From CAIWHR01 sp963788185 (GTDB taxonomy: Bacteria; Pseudomonadota; Gammaproteobacteria; Burkholderiales; Casimicrobiaceae): a stretch of 64,000 nt of DNA. How positions within the stretch are numbered: position 1 is the first letter of the stretch; each line of letters begins with the position of its first letter. The notes beneath the pieces were generated by a model that was not told where the DNA came from, ran no database searches, and saw nothing but the letters and a program-made list of their open reading frames with translations. The DNA lies in NCBI GenBank assembly GCA_963788185.1, contig CAWBGE010000019.1, positions 28,307 through 92,306 of the forward strand, given 5' to 3'. The position numbers and the translations under genes were made by a program. Positions 22,606 to 32,074 of this stretch are shown here, piece by piece.

Positions 22606-24129
22606 TTGGAGGCATTACAGTACCTGGCTCAGGGATTTGGCATAGCCTTACAGCCCGTCAATCTTCTATTCGCATTCATCGGCTGCCTGCTTGGCACCCT
22701 GGTGGGTGTATTGCCGGGAATCGGACCGATCAGCGGCGTTGCTCTGCTCATTCCGGTTACGGCGACAATGACCAGCGGAATGCCGGCAACCGCAGCCGCC
22801 ACAAGCTCCATCATTCTGCTGGCGGGCGTCTATTACGGCGCCATGTACGGCGGGTCGACAACGGCCATTCTGATCAATACTCCGGGGGAGAACTCCTCGG
22901 TATGCACGACGCTCGACGGCTATCAGATGGCCAAGCAAGGCCGTGCCGGAGTCGCCTTGGCCATCTGCGCGATTGCGTCGTTCGTCGCTGGTCTCATCGC
23001 CTGCGTAGGGCTGCTGTTCATGGCAAAGCCCCTTGCCGAGCTTGCGTTGAAGTTCGGCCCCGCCGGCCAGTTCTCCCTGATGATCCTGGGCTTGTGCGCC
23101 TTGAGCAGCCTGGCCGGAAAATCCCAGCTGAAGGCATTCGTCATGACCATTTTGGGCTTGATAGTGTCGACGGTGGGAGTCGATCCCATATCCGGTGTTG
23201 CCCGAATGACATTCGGCTACTCCGAGCTCTATTCAGGCATCGAATTTCTGACGCTGGCGGTTGGAATGTTCGCGCTCGGCGAAGTCTTCAAGACGATTCT
23301 CGCGAGCGACTACGCCAAGGGAGAACCGATCAGGGTGGGGAGCATCATCCCGAGCAAACAGGATCTGAAAGACAGCTGGGCGGCCATCCTGCGCGGATCG
23401 TTCCTCGGGTTCTTCCAGGGGCTCATCCCGGGCTGCGGCGCCACGCTCTGCTCGTTCATGGCCTATACCACGGAGAAGAAGTTCAGCAAGAACCGGGCGA
23501 ATTTCGGGAAAGGCGCCATTCAAGGCGTTGCCGCACCCGAGGCCGCCAACAACGCCGCAGCCGGCGGAGCGATGATTCCGTTGTTGACGCTGGGGATTCC
23601 CGGCACGGGCACCACAGCCGTCCTGATGGGCGCGCTCATCATGTTCAACATCACTCCAGGCCCCCTCCTGTTCCAGGACCATCCGCAGGTCGTCTGGGGC
23701 CTGATCGCCAGCATGATCGTCGGCAACTTCATGCTTCTGGTCCTGAATCTTCCCATGGTGAAGGTATTTGCCAAGGTCATCGAGACGCCGCCCAAATACC
23801 TGATACCCGGCATCATCGCCATTTCCGTGTTCGGGGTTTACGCGGTTCAGGTCAGCGTGTTCAATCTGCTGCTGATGGTTGGCAGCGGCGTTGCGGCCTA
23901 CTACCTGTCGAAGAACGACTACCCGATAGCTCCGATCGTCCTGTCGCTCATCCTGGGACCTATGATCGAGAACAATCTGCGTAGGGCCGTGAACCTGTAC
24001 AACGGCGATTACTCCCGGTTTCTCACGGATCCGATTTCCCTGACATTCCTCGTGGTTGCCGTCTTGTGGGTTGTCGTACCGCAAGTCATGAAGTTGAGAG
24101 GGAAGACACTGCTGGTGGAAGAAAGCTGA
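22606..24129 (+). CDS. tctA: TctA-type large permease subunit
   Basis: 507 aa, about 12 membrane helices, with TctA hallmarks: GVLPGIGPISGVALLIP, YYGAMYGGSTTAILINTPGE, the second-half repeat IPGCGATLCSFMAYT and LTLGIPGTGTTAVLMGALI. It forms the sodium- or proton-coupled channel that takes substrate from TctC. The start is TTG 22606, supported by AAGGAGGG 7 nt upstream. The gene completes the transporter and is followed by an Ldh-family dehydrogenase. Confidence 0.92.
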   Translation: MEALQYLAQGFGIALQPVNLLFAFIGCLLGTLVGVLPGIGPISGVALLIPVTATMTSGMPATAAATSSIILLAGVYYGAMYGGSTTAILINTPGENSSVCTTLDGYQMAKQGRAGVALAICAIASFVAGLIACVGLLFMAKPLAELALKFGPAGQFSLMILGLCALSSLAGKSQLKAFVMTILGLIVSTVGVDPISGVARMTFGYSELYSGIEFLTLAVGMFALGEVFKTILASDYAKGEPIRVGSIIPSKQDLKDSWAAILRGSFLGFFQGLIPGCGATLCSFMAYTTEKKFSKNRANFGKGAIQGVAAPEAANNAAAGGAMIPLLTLGIPGTGTTAVLMGALIMFNITPGPLLFQDHPQVVWGLIASMIVGNFMLLVLNLPMVKVFAKVIETPPKYLIPGIIAISVFGVYAVQVSVFNLLLMVGSGVAAYYLSKNDYPIAPIVLSLILGPMIENNLRRAVNLYNGDYSRFLTDPISLTFLVVAVLWVVVPQVMKLRGKTLLVEES

Positions 24130-24209
24130 TTTGCCCCGACGAACGGGCAGAAGTGTCGCCAGTGGTCTCGACGCATCCGCCGCAGTTCGAGCGTTTTCCA
24201 GGAACACAA

Positions 24210-25280
24210 GTGAGCGCAGCGACAGTCATCGTCAATCCTGGTCAACTGGAAGCGTGCGTCGCGCAGTTCTTCGGTAAGCACGGCGTTCCGGACGCGGATT
24301 CGCAGCTGATCGCCAATTCGCTGGTCCAGGCCGACCTGTGGGGGCACCAGTCCCACGGCGTGTTGCGTACCAGCTGGTACGTCGAGCGACTGCGCCAGGG
24401 CGTCATGTCCCCGGTGACTGCCATCGAAGTCGTCCGCGACAAAGGCTGCCTCGCCGTCATCGACGGCAACGATGGCGTGGGTCAAGTCGTCGCCGAGCGC
24501 GCGACGCGAATGGCCATCGCCAAAGCCAAGGCTTTCGGCATCGGTACCGTTGCAGTCCGGAACTCCAACCATTTCGGAACGTTGATGTATTACACGCGCC
24601 TCGCGACGCTGGAGGGATGCATCGCCTTCATCACGACGAATGGCGGCAAGGCGATGGCGCCGTGGGGCGGGGCGAAGAACAAGATCATCGGCACCAATCC
24701 GTGGTCGTGGGCTGCGCCCGGCGGCAAATACCCGCCTCTCATGCTCGACATGGCGAATACAGGCGTTGCGAGGGGCAAGATCTATCTGGCGAAGCAGCGG
24801 CACGAAAGGATTCCTTTCGGATGGGCGCTCGACGCCGAAGGCGCTCCAACCGACGATCCGGCCAAGGCCATCGAGGGAATCATCCTTCCGATGGCCGAAC
24901 ACAAAGGCTATGCGATAGCGGCGCTGATGGACGTCCTGTCCGGCGTGCTTTCCGGCAGTGCCTTCCTGAGTGCGGTGAACGGGCCGTATCACTACGACAA
25001 GCGCAGCGGATGCGGGCACTTCATCAGCGTCTACAACATCGAGGATTTCATCGAGCCCGGTACGTTCAACTGCCGCATCGAAGCCTTCATCGAAGAAATC
25101 AAGTCGCAGCCCTTGGCGCAAGGGGTTTCCGAGATATTCCTTCCCGGAGAGATGGAGGCACGCGCCCACCAGCGGCAACTCGGCGAGGGCATCGCGCTGC
25201 CTGCCGACACGTGGGGCGAACTCGTCAGACTGGCCGACGAAACGGGGACGATGAATCTCCTCGAGGCAGCCAGGAAGTGA
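24210..25280 (+). CDS. Malate/L-lactate (Ldh2) family dehydrogenase
   Basis: 356 aa of the Ldh2/MdhII fold. Typical segments are GHQSHGVLRTSWYVERL (substrate His and Arg), VAVRNSNHFGTLMYY, IIGTNPWSWAAPGG and EHKGYAIAALMDVLSGVLSG. Family members oxidise 2-hydroxy acids (malate, lactate, sulfolactate, ureidoglycolate, 2,3-diketogulonate) with NAD(P)H. GTG 24210 is chosen because AGGAA lies upstream and homology begins there; the open frame extends into tctA. It follows tctA by 80 bp, so the likely substrate is the acid imported by TctABC. Confidence 0.87.
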   Translation: MSAATVIVNPGQLEACVAQFFGKHGVPDADSQLIANSLVQADLWGHQSHGVLRTSWYVERLRQGVMSPVTAIEVVRDKGCLAVIDGNDGVGQVVAERATRMAIAKAKAFGIGTVAVRNSNHFGTLMYYTRLATLEGCIAFITTNGGKAMAPWGGAKNKIIGTNPWSWAAPGGKYPPLMLDMANTGVARGKIYLAKQRHERIPFGWALDAEGAPTDDPAKAIEGIILPMAEHKGYAIAALMDVLSGVLSGSAFLSAVNGPYHYDKRSGCGHFISVYNIEDFIEPGTFNCRIEAFIEEIKSQPLAQGVSEIFLPGEMEARAHQRQLGEGIALPADTWGELVRLADETGTMNLLEAARK

Positions 25281-25416
25281 TGCCTTGTCTTTCCGCCGCG
25301 GCCTCGTCGACGGCGAGTGCCGGATAGCACAGGAGAGCGGCTCCGGGCGGCGGACGCCATGCGATACGCGGTGCCCGGGCACCGCCCCGATCCACCTCAA
25401 CAAGGGAGCTTGGCTT

Positions 25417-26331
25417 GTGAAGACTGCGTTCGTCGGACTTGGGAAGATGGGCAAGCCGATGGCACTCAACATGCTGCGATCAGGCACCGAACTCGTCGTC
25501 ATGGACGCAACGACGTCAAGCTATCGCGAGCTGGAGCAGCGAGGCGCCAGGACGACGAGCGATGTCGGCGAGGTCGCATCTGCCGATGTGATCTTCCTTT
25601 GCCTGCCGAGCAGCGACGTCGTCAGACAAGTGGTGTCGGCGCCGGACGGACTTGAACCTCGGCTGCGAGAGGGACAAGTCGTCGTTGACACCAGCACGAT
25701 TGCCTACAGCACAACTCTGGAGATCGCCGCTGCGCTGGCGCAGCGTGGGGTTTCCTTTCTGGACGCGCCCGTCTCGGGAATGGAGGCGCGCGCAGTCGAC
25801 GGCACATTGACCGTCATGTGTGGTGGTGCGCCTGCCGTGTTCGAAGCGATCAGGCCGCTGCTGGAGACAGTCGGTAACAGGATTCTGTACATGGGTCCCA
25901 CGGGCAGCGGTCAACTCGCGAAGCTCATCAATCAGTTGCTCTTCGACATCAACTGCGCGGCCATCGCCGAGATCCTGCCAATGGCCGTCAGGATGGGCCT
26001 CGACAGCAGGAAGGTCGGCGAAGTCGTCAACAGCGGCACCGGCCGCAGCTATGCGTCCGAGTTCTTCATTCCGCGCATTCTGAAAGGCAGCTTTGACGCA
26101 GGTTATCCGATGAAGGACGCGTACAAGGACCTGGTCAGTGCCGCCGACATCGGGGCACGTCTGTGCATTCCAATGCCGGTGCTTGCCGCAGCAACCGCGA
26201 CCTATCAGATGGCACTCCTCGGGGGCTGCGGCGGGCAGGACAAGGGCGGGATGATTCATGTGTTCGAGGAGCTTCTCGGCGTCGCGTTTCGGGACTCCGC
26301 CAGCTCTGCGCAGAAGCGCGACATCAAATGA
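25417..26331 (+). CDS. 3-hydroxyisobutyrate-dehydrogenase family, LtnD-like
   Basis: 304-aa beta-hydroxyacid dehydrogenase. The NAD motif is GLGKMGKPM near residue 6. The substrate loop is DAPVSGMEARAVDGTLTVM, and the catalytic lysine is in GQLAKLINQ. The C-terminal helical domain has KDLVSAAD. L-threonate dehydrogenase (LtnD) and D-erythronate-type enzymes belong here, and DUF1537 kinase plus OtnC aldolase genes lie 8-9 kb downstream, so threonate-type oxidation is plausible. The GTG start has AAGGGAG upstream. The stop overlaps the dehydratase start (ATGA). Tartronate semialdehyde reductase is an alternative reading. Confidence 0.83.
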   Translation: MKTAFVGLGKMGKPMALNMLRSGTELVVMDATTSSYRELEQRGARTTSDVGEVASADVIFLCLPSSDVVRQVVSAPDGLEPRLREGQVVVDTSTIAYSTTLEIAAALAQRGVSFLDAPVSGMEARAVDGTLTVMCGGAPAVFEAIRPLLETVGNRILYMGPTGSGQLAKLINQLLFDINCAAIAEILPMAVRMGLDSRKVGEVVNSGTGRSYASEFFIPRILKGSFDAGYPMKDAYKDLVSAADIGARLCIPMPVLAAATATYQMALLGGCGGQDKGGMIHVFEELLGVAFRDSASSAQKRDIK

Positions 26332-28031
26332 GCAAACCACAGGGCCTTGATCGCGGGCTGACCAACTACGGCGATCGCGACTTTGCACGCTACCTGCGGC
26401 GGTCCATGGCGAGGTCCACGGGCATTTCCAACGAGCTGCTCTCGCGCCCGGTGATCGGCATCGCGACCTCGCCGAGCGGCTTCAACAATTGTCATCGCTA
26501 TATGCCGGAGCTGACGGAGGCGGTATCGCGAGGCGTGCTGGCCGCGGGCGGGCTGCCGCTGGCGTTCCCGACGATCTCGCTCGGCGAAGTGTTCCTGAAT
26601 CCGACAAGCATGATGTTTCGCAACCTGATGTCGATGGATGTGGAGGAAATGATCCGCGCCCAGCCTATGGATGCCGTGGTGCTGATCGGTGGTTGCGACA
26701 AGACTGTGCCGGCTCAGCTGATGGGCGCGTTCTCGGCAGGGCGGCCGGCCGTTCAGCTGATGACGGGGCCGATGATGACGGGCCGGTATCAAGGCGAGCG
26801 GCTCGGCGCATGCACCGATTGCCGCCGTTTCTGGGCGAAGTACCGGGCCGGCGACATCGACAAGACGCAGATCGATGAAGTCGAGGGGCAACTTGCCGTG
26901 ACCGCGGGAACCTGTGCCGTGATGGGCACCGCGAGTACGATGGCATGCATTGCCGAAGCGCTTGGCATGGCCTTGCCAGGTACCGCAGCCATCCCCGCCG
27001 TGGATGCACGCCGACTCGTCGCAGCGGAGGAATCGGGAAGGACGGCGGTAGCGCTTGCGCGGCAGCCGATTGTCCCGAGCCAGATCGTCACGCGGGAGTC
27101 CGTCGAGAATGCGTTCCGGGTGCTCATGTCAGTCGGTGGGTCGACCAATGCGGTCGTGCACCTGACGGCGGCTGCGGGACGCCTCGGCATCCGCATTTCA
27201 CCCGAGCGGCTCAACCAGATCTCCGATGAAACGCCGGTCCTCGTCGACCTGAAGCCGGTAGGCGAGGGGTACATGGAGGACTTCCATGCAGCTGGCGGCG
27301 TGGGTGCCGTCATGCGCGAGCTCAAGCATCTGCTCCATCTCGACTGCATCGCAGTCGACGGCACCACGCTGCGCGAGCGCCTGGAGTCATCTCACAGCTG
27401 GGTCGACCACCGGGTCATCAGGCCGTTCAACGATCCTGTATCTCCGGTCGGCGGCCTGGTCGTCCTGGAGGGCTCGCTGGCGCCAGACGGAGCGATCTTC
27501 AAGCGGGCTGCGGCTACGCCGTCGCTGTTCGAAGTACAGGGCCGTGCAGTGGTGTTCGAAAGCCTGGAGGACTTGAGTGCCAGGATCGACGATCCGGAGC
27601 TCGACGTCTTGCCGACCGATATCCTGGTGCTGAAGAACGCCGGTCCGCACGGCGCCGCGATGCCGGAGGCCGGCTACCTGCCGATCCCGTCGAAGCTGGC
27701 GCGCGCCGGCGTCAAGGACATGGTGCGGATATCGGATGCCCGCATGAGCGGCACGGCGTACGGGACGGTGGTATTGCATACGGCACCCGAGGCGGCCGTC
27801 GGGGGGCCGCTGGCCGTCGTTCAGAACGGCGACCGAATCACGTTGTCGGTCAGCAGGAAGCGCATCGACCTCGAAGTCGACCCCGACGAGATCCAGCGGC
27901 GCCTCGCGTCCTGGCGGCCGCCCGCATCCCCGGAGCGCGGATATGCGGCGCTCTACCGCAAGCACGTTCTCCAGGCGCCACAGGGATGCGACTTTGACTT
28001 CCTGGTTGGGCAGTCGAAGCAGGCGGAGTGA
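26328..28031 (+). CDS. IlvD/Edd-family sugar-acid dehydratase
   Basis: 567 aa of the dihydroxyacid/sugar-acid dehydratase family. Fe-S and Mg site segments are IGGCDKTVPAQLMG and GTCAVMGTASTMAC, with MSVGGSTNAVVHLTA, EGSLAPDGAIFK and SDARMSGTAYGTVVLH. The family dehydrates arabonate, xylonate, gluconate or similar aldonic acids to 2-keto-3-deoxy acids. The ATG overlaps the upstream dehydrogenase by 4 nt, and the gene overlaps the next (isomerase) start. There is no branched-chain amino-acid cluster nearby, so a catabolic substrate is likelier than valine biosynthesis. Confidence 0.88.
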   Translation: MSKPQGLDRGLTNYGDRDFARYLRRSMARSTGISNELLSRPVIGIATSPSGFNNCHRYMPELTEAVSRGVLAAGGLPLAFPTISLGEVFLNPTSMMFRNLMSMDVEEMIRAQPMDAVVLIGGCDKTVPAQLMGAFSAGRPAVQLMTGPMMTGRYQGERLGACTDCRRFWAKYRAGDIDKTQIDEVEGQLAVTAGTCAVMGTASTMACIAEALGMALPGTAAIPAVDARRLVAAEESGRTAVALARQPIVPSQIVTRESVENAFRVLMSVGGSTNAVVHLTAAAGRLGIRISPERLNQISDETPVLVDLKPVGEGYMEDFHAAGGVGAVMRELKHLLHLDCIAVDGTTLRERLESSHSWVDHRVIRPFNDPVSPVGGLVVLEGSLAPDGAIFKRAAATPSLFEVQGRAVVFESLEDLSARIDDPELDVLPTDILVLKNAGPHGAAMPEAGYLPIPSKLARAGVKDMVRISDARMSGTAYGTVVLHTAPEAAVGGPLAVVQNGDRITLSVSRKRIDLEVDPDEIQRRLASWRPPASPERGYAALYRKHVLQAPQGCDFDFLVGQSKQAE

Positions 28032-28914
28032 GCGCAGTGCCGCGATTTTCTGCGCACCTGACGCAGCTGTTCGCGGAGTTGCCGTTTCCTCAGCGCTTCG
28101 CAGCGGCGGCGGCGGCTGGATTCAGGGGCTGTGAATTCCGCGCGCCCTACGACTATCCGCCCGATCAGGTTTCGCACTGGCTCACCCGAAGCGGGCTTGC
28201 GAACATCCTGTTCAATGCCCCGGCGGGGAACTGGAATGCCGGCGAGCGGGGGATCGCGGCGATTCCGGGCCGGGAGCGGGAGTTTCGAGCGGGGATTGGG
28301 GTCGCCTGTGACTACGCGAGCAGGCTCCGGACGTCGATCGTTCATGTCATGGCCGGGGTGATTCCCGCAGGCATGGATCGCGCGCGGTGCCGGGACGCAT
28401 TCATTGCGAACCTGCGATACGCGGCCAAGAGCGTTGTCCGGTATAGGGGTGTCGCTGGTCATCGAGCCGATCAACAGTCGTGACGTGCCCGGCTATTTCC
28501 TCACGACGCAGGCTGACGCGCACGCGATTCGCGAAGAAGTGGGGGATGCGAATCTTCGCGTCCAGATGGACCTCTATCACACCCAGGTGATGGAGGGTGA
28601 CCTGACACAGAAGCTGCGGCGCTACCTGTCCGCACATAGGCCACATCCAGGTCGCGGGCGTTCCTGATCGCCACGAACCCGACGGCGGTGAAGTGAATTA
28701 CCGCTACCTGCTGAGACTGCTTGATTCGCTCGGCTATCCGGGATGGGTGGGCTGTGAATACGTGCCGAGAGGCCGCACCGAAGACGGACTCGCATGGATG
28801 CATTCACTTGTCGCGGGGGAGCGTCACGGATTCGCGGCCAAAGCCGCTCCCACAACTGCGGAAAAACAGCTGCCGATCTGCACCCCGCTTCGCTCACTTC
28901 CACGACGGCAATAG
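28028..28914 (+). pseudogene. Hydroxypyruvate isomerase/OtnI-like gene, two frameshifts
   Basis: Three adjacent frames together make one complete Hyi/OtnI-family TIM-barrel isomerase. The first reads FSAHLTQLFAELPFPQRF to about 28438. The second is shifted by one (GVSLVIEPINSRDVPGYF, MDLYHTQVMEGD). The third starts near 28632 (HIGHIQVAGVPDRHEPDGGE, LGYPGWVGCEYVPRG). Each shift equals one inserted base: near 28440-28446 (restoring VRIGVSLVIEP) and near 28630-28632 (restoring RYLSHIGHIQ). Catalytic Glu, Asp, His and Glu positions are intact once frames are joined. OtnI isomerises 2-oxo- to 3-oxo-tetronate. This is either a recent pseudogene or indel sequencing errors. The tail overlaps the convergent cytochrome gene. 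Confidence 0.82.
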
Positions 28915-31671
28915 ACACGCCGGACCGCGCGCGTCCACGACGGAGGTGAAGTCGCGCACGGCGCGCCGCATGGTCGGCGAGTTCGCAGGATGACAGGTCA
29001 GGCACGCGCCGACGGTGAGGATGCGCCGCTGCTCGTCCACATTGAACGGCCGCACATCGTCGCGCGTCGAGACCATCCCGGTTCGCGTGCCGAGGAACGG
29101 AATCCATGCGTCCGCCGGCAGACCGTCCTGCGGCAGCGCCGGCGCCGTCGGCGCGAAAACCCAGCGCGCGACGCCGGGCGACACCCGCTCCAGGCGCAGC
29201 TGGCCGCGGCCATAGCCCAGCGCCTCCGGATCGTTGTGACACGATTCGCAGGACCGGGCTTCGGTGCGCGTGGTGTGCGGTTCGATCCGTGCGTAGAGCC
29301 GGCGGAAGATAACGTCCGGGGCATCGCCCGCCTGGAAGGCGCGATCGAGCGTCATGATCATGCCGGGCACGAAGGTGTCGATCGAGTCCTTGCCGCCGGC
29401 CGAGACAGCGCCACGCCGGATCCCGAGCGTCGGCGGGTTGGCCAGGAACGGTCCGGCCTCTTCCTCCCACGAGCCCTGCCCGTAGGCTTCGGCGAGCCAG
29501 TCGTAGCGCTCGATCTTCCGGTCGAAGGCCGTGTGACAGGTCGGGCACCGTGGCGCCCACGCAGTGTGGCAACTGCCGCAGGAGAGGCGCTCGTGGCCAC
29601 CGCCCTCGGCGCAGACGGCTGCCATCGGCTTCAACGGCCGTCGCTCTCCGGTGCGTTTGCGGATCAGCTGCGGGCGGCCGCTGCCATCGACGACGACGTT
29701 CACCAGCGATTCGCCGGAACGGGCCTGAACGTGCCGATCCCGGGCGACACCCGGCCAGTTGCGCAGCGCCAGCAGGCGCCGGGATTCGGGATCGAGCTGT
29801 GCGGCAGCGACTGACCGGAGCGTGGCGCCCGGCCGCGAGTGACAGTCCTCGCACACCACGCGCAGCTGCGCGCGCTTGCTGGCGTGGGCGGTTCCGTCCC
29901 CCATCGTCTCGTTCGCGGTGTGGCAGTCGATGCAATCGAGGCCGCGCTGATGGTGAATGTCGGGGGCGATGTGCTCGAACACCCGCGTGTCGGCGAGCAC
30001 CCGGTAACGCGAGGGCAGCGGACGATTCGCATCGCTTGCGTCGGCCGGCGGGTCGTGCATTTCGTGCCAGCCCTCGTAGCTGGTGGAGATGCGCCCCGAC
30101 CGGCTGTGACAACCGAAGCACTGGCCGTTGCCGATGTCGAGCCCGATCGCCGGATGTCTGGTCGGCGGGTCGGCGCGGCCCGCCTCCTTGCTCGATGTGT
30201 AGGCTTTCAACGCCGTCTGTGCCGGCGGATCGTAGGACAGGTGGCAGGCGTTGCAGCCGCCGCCGAAGCTGTCTTCGGTGTTCGGACCGAGCTCGGTCTT
30301 CTTGCGGCCGAGGTGGCACAGCGCACAGGCCTGGCGCAGATGCGTGTCCACCGCCGAGTGCCCGAGGTCCGCCACATGCGGTACCGCGACACCCGGCGCT
30401 TCGCCCGCGTCCGCGAACACCGTCCGGGTGACCGCCACGACGCCGCTCATCGTGGCCATCACCGAGCGCTCGACGCGGGGGACGATCGCCGCGTGGCAGG
30501 CCGACTGACCGCATTGCAGCCGCGCGGAGGCGAGGTTGCCCGGTATGACGTCCATCCCCGCGTGCGCGCGCGCCTTGTCGAGTGTCAGCGCGTCGCCGCC
30601 GTGACACGACGCGCAGCCGACCGCTTCCGGGCGATGGGCGTTGCCCAGCCCCGTCACGCCGCGGTGGCAGACCAGGCAGCCGTCGGGCCTGCCCATCGCG
30701 GTGGGTAGCGGCACGGGCAACGGCGTCGGCGTTCCCGGGGTCGAGGCGAACACCCAGCCGAGCCGTGGGTTGCCCGTCGCGCCCGGCCACGTCGGTCCCC
30801 ATGCCCAGTTTTCGCCGCGCATGAACGCGCCCGTCGCGCTCAGGGCGGCATAGCCGAGCACGATCGTCACCAGCACGAACTTGGAAGTCGAGACCCGGTG
30901 CGTGCCGACGATGCGCACGGCAAACAACAATGCGAGCACGGCGCCCAGCGCGGCGGCGACCGCGTTCGGCCACGGGGTCCAGTGCAGGATTTCCTGCAGA
31001 CCGAGGAAGTACCACGGTCCCTTCACGATGGGATCGAGTCCGTCGTGCAGTCCCGGGGACGCCAGCAGCGAGACGACGACGAGGGCAGCGAGCACCGCCA
31101 GCAGCGAATCCACCCTCGGCCAGACCCGGCGCGAGTGCTCGATCACGAACAGCCAGACCACGATGGTGGCGGTGGCCGCGTGCTGCACGTATACGACGCT
31201 GAGCGCACCGTCAGCGCCGAAGACGAGCCCTGCCAGGTCGGGACCGACGAACGGGAGCTGCGCCGTGGCTTCCCGCAGGATGCGCAGCGCCTGCTGCGCA
31301 TCCGCATCGCCCCGCAGCAGGAAGCCCGAGAGCATGATGAACGTGATCAGCGCGACGGAAGCGACCAGCCGCAACCACACGCCGATGGCGACCCGACGTT
31401 CGGTTCGCGCGCGCAAGTGATCCCAGACATGGAGCAGGGTCAGGACGAAGCACGCCTGGCCCGACCAATAGTGCAGATTACGGAAAAACGTTCCCGCGGG
31501 GTTGGCTAACAGCAGCGCGGCGAGCGCGTTGTACGCATCGGCGGGGTCGTAGGGCGCCGCCAGAATCACGCCGGACACCACCGCGACCACGAAGCTGGCT
31601 GCGGCGAGCGACCCGAAGGTTCCGACGCGAGACGAGACGACAATGCCGCGACGCGCGGTACTAGAGGACAC
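28894..31671 (-). CDS. Cytochrome b6-type protein fused to a twelve-heme cytochrome c
   Basis: 925 aa. Residues 1-285 are membrane cytochrome b. Helix pairs carry His67/His81 (spacing 14) and His164/His179 (spacing 15, the b6-type spacing), so two b hemes are expected. A subunit-IV-like KGPWYFLGLQEIL follows at 217-229, where the Qo motif PEWY would be. From residue 332 a periplasmic domain contains eleven CxxCH motifs (CLVCH, CASCH, CALCH, CNACH, CFGCH, CIDCH, CEDCH, CGSCH, CPTCH, CESCH, CLTCH) and one CX4CH (residues 387-393), giving twelve potential c hemes. The start overlaps the Rieske stop by 11 nt. The likely role is quinol oxidation with electron delivery through the multiheme domain to an unknown periplasmic acceptor; this is inference. 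Confidence 0.9.
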   Translation of the reverse strand: MSSSTARRGIVVSSRVGTFGSLAAASFVVAVVSGVILAAPYDPADAYNALAALLLANPAGTFFRNLHYWSGQACFVLTLLHVWDHLRARTERRVAIGVWLRLVASVALITFIMLSGFLLRGDADAQQALRILREATAQLPFVGPDLAGLVFGADGALSVVYVQHAATATIVVWLFVIEHSRRVWPRVDSLLAVLAALVVVSLLASPGLHDGLDPIVKGPWYFLGLQEILHWTPWPNAVAAALGAVLALLFAVRIVGTHRVSTSKFVLVTIVLGYAALSATGAFMRGENWAWGPTWPGATGNPRLGWVFASTPGTPTPLPVPLPTAMGRPDGCLVCHRGVTGLGNAHRPEAVGCASCHGGDALTLDKARAHAGMDVIPGNLASARLQCGQSACHAAIVPRVERSVMATMSGVVAVTRTVFADAGEAPGVAVPHVADLGHSAVDTHLRQACALCHLGRKKTELGPNTEDSFGGGCNACHLSYDPPAQTALKAYTSSKEAGRADPPTRHPAIGLDIGNGQCFGCHSRSGRISTSYEGWHEMHDPPADASDANRPLPSRYRVLADTRVFEHIAPDIHHQRGLDCIDCHTANETMGDGTAHASKRAQLRVVCEDCHSRPGATLRSVAAAQLDPESRRLLALRNWPGVARDRHVQARSGESLVNVVVDGSGRPQLIRKRTGERRPLKPMAAVCAEGGGHERLSCGSCHTAWAPRCPTCHTAFDRKIERYDWLAEAYGQGSWEEEAGPFLANPPTLGIRRGAVSAGGKDSIDTFVPGMIMTLDRAFQAGDAPDVIFRRLYARIEPHTTRTEARSCESCHNDPEALGYGRGQLRLERVSPGVARWVFAPTAPALPQDGLPADAWIPFLGTRTGMVSTRDDVRPFNVDEQRRILTVGACLTCHPANSPTMRRAVRDFTSVVDARGPACLLPSWK

Positions 31672-32074
31672 GCGCCACCCAACCGCCGGTTGCCGGATCG
31701 GATTCGAGTGCGAGCGGCGTCAGCGCGCGCGCTGCAGGCCCGGTCGCCACGGTGCCGTCGGACCGGAATCTCGAACCGTGGCAGGGACACACGACCTCGT
31801 CGCCGACGACGCGTTCGATCCTGCACCCCAAGTGCGTGCATCGCCCCAGAAACGCACGAATGCCATCGCGTTCGCTGCGGTGTATGACCAGACCGGCGAT
31901 CACGGAGAGCCCGAGCGGCACGTCGGGTGGAATCGGAACGATCGTCGGCTGCCGGCTCTCGCGCAGGCGGCGCAACATCGCCACTGCTGCCGCGGCAAGC
32001 GGCAGCGCCAGCAACGCGGCCAGCGCCGCGCGCACCGCGCGCCGTCGAGACAAGTGGGGAGATTCTGCGCGCAT
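31661..32074 (-). CDS. Rieske [2Fe-2S] protein with Tat-like leader
   Basis: 137 aa. The N-terminal SRRRAVRA plus hydrophobic stretch (about 9-34) looks like a twin-arginine signal or anchor. The Rieske motifs are CTHLGC (about 80-85) and CPCHGS (about 96-101), giving two Cys and two His ligands and a disulfide pair. It is compact, with no extra insert, as in alternative bc/b6f-type complexes. It overlaps the cytochrome b-multiheme gene by 11 nt, so the two form one complex and one transcript. The ATG at 32074 has no strong ribosome site. Confidence 0.9.
   Translation of the reverse strand: MRAESPHLSRRRAVRAALAALLALPLAAAAVAMLRRLRESRQPTIVPIPPDVPLGLSVIAGLVIHRSERDGIRAFLGRCTHLGCRIERVVGDEVVCPCHGSRFRSDGTVATGPAARALTPLALESDPATGGWVARVL

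Noticed and set aside
31650..31665. GCGGTACTAG near the Rieske stop, resembling the end of the palindromic element
   Set aside because: Only about 11 bases match, no inverted partner lies nearby, and the bases are coding in two overlapping genes; likely chance.
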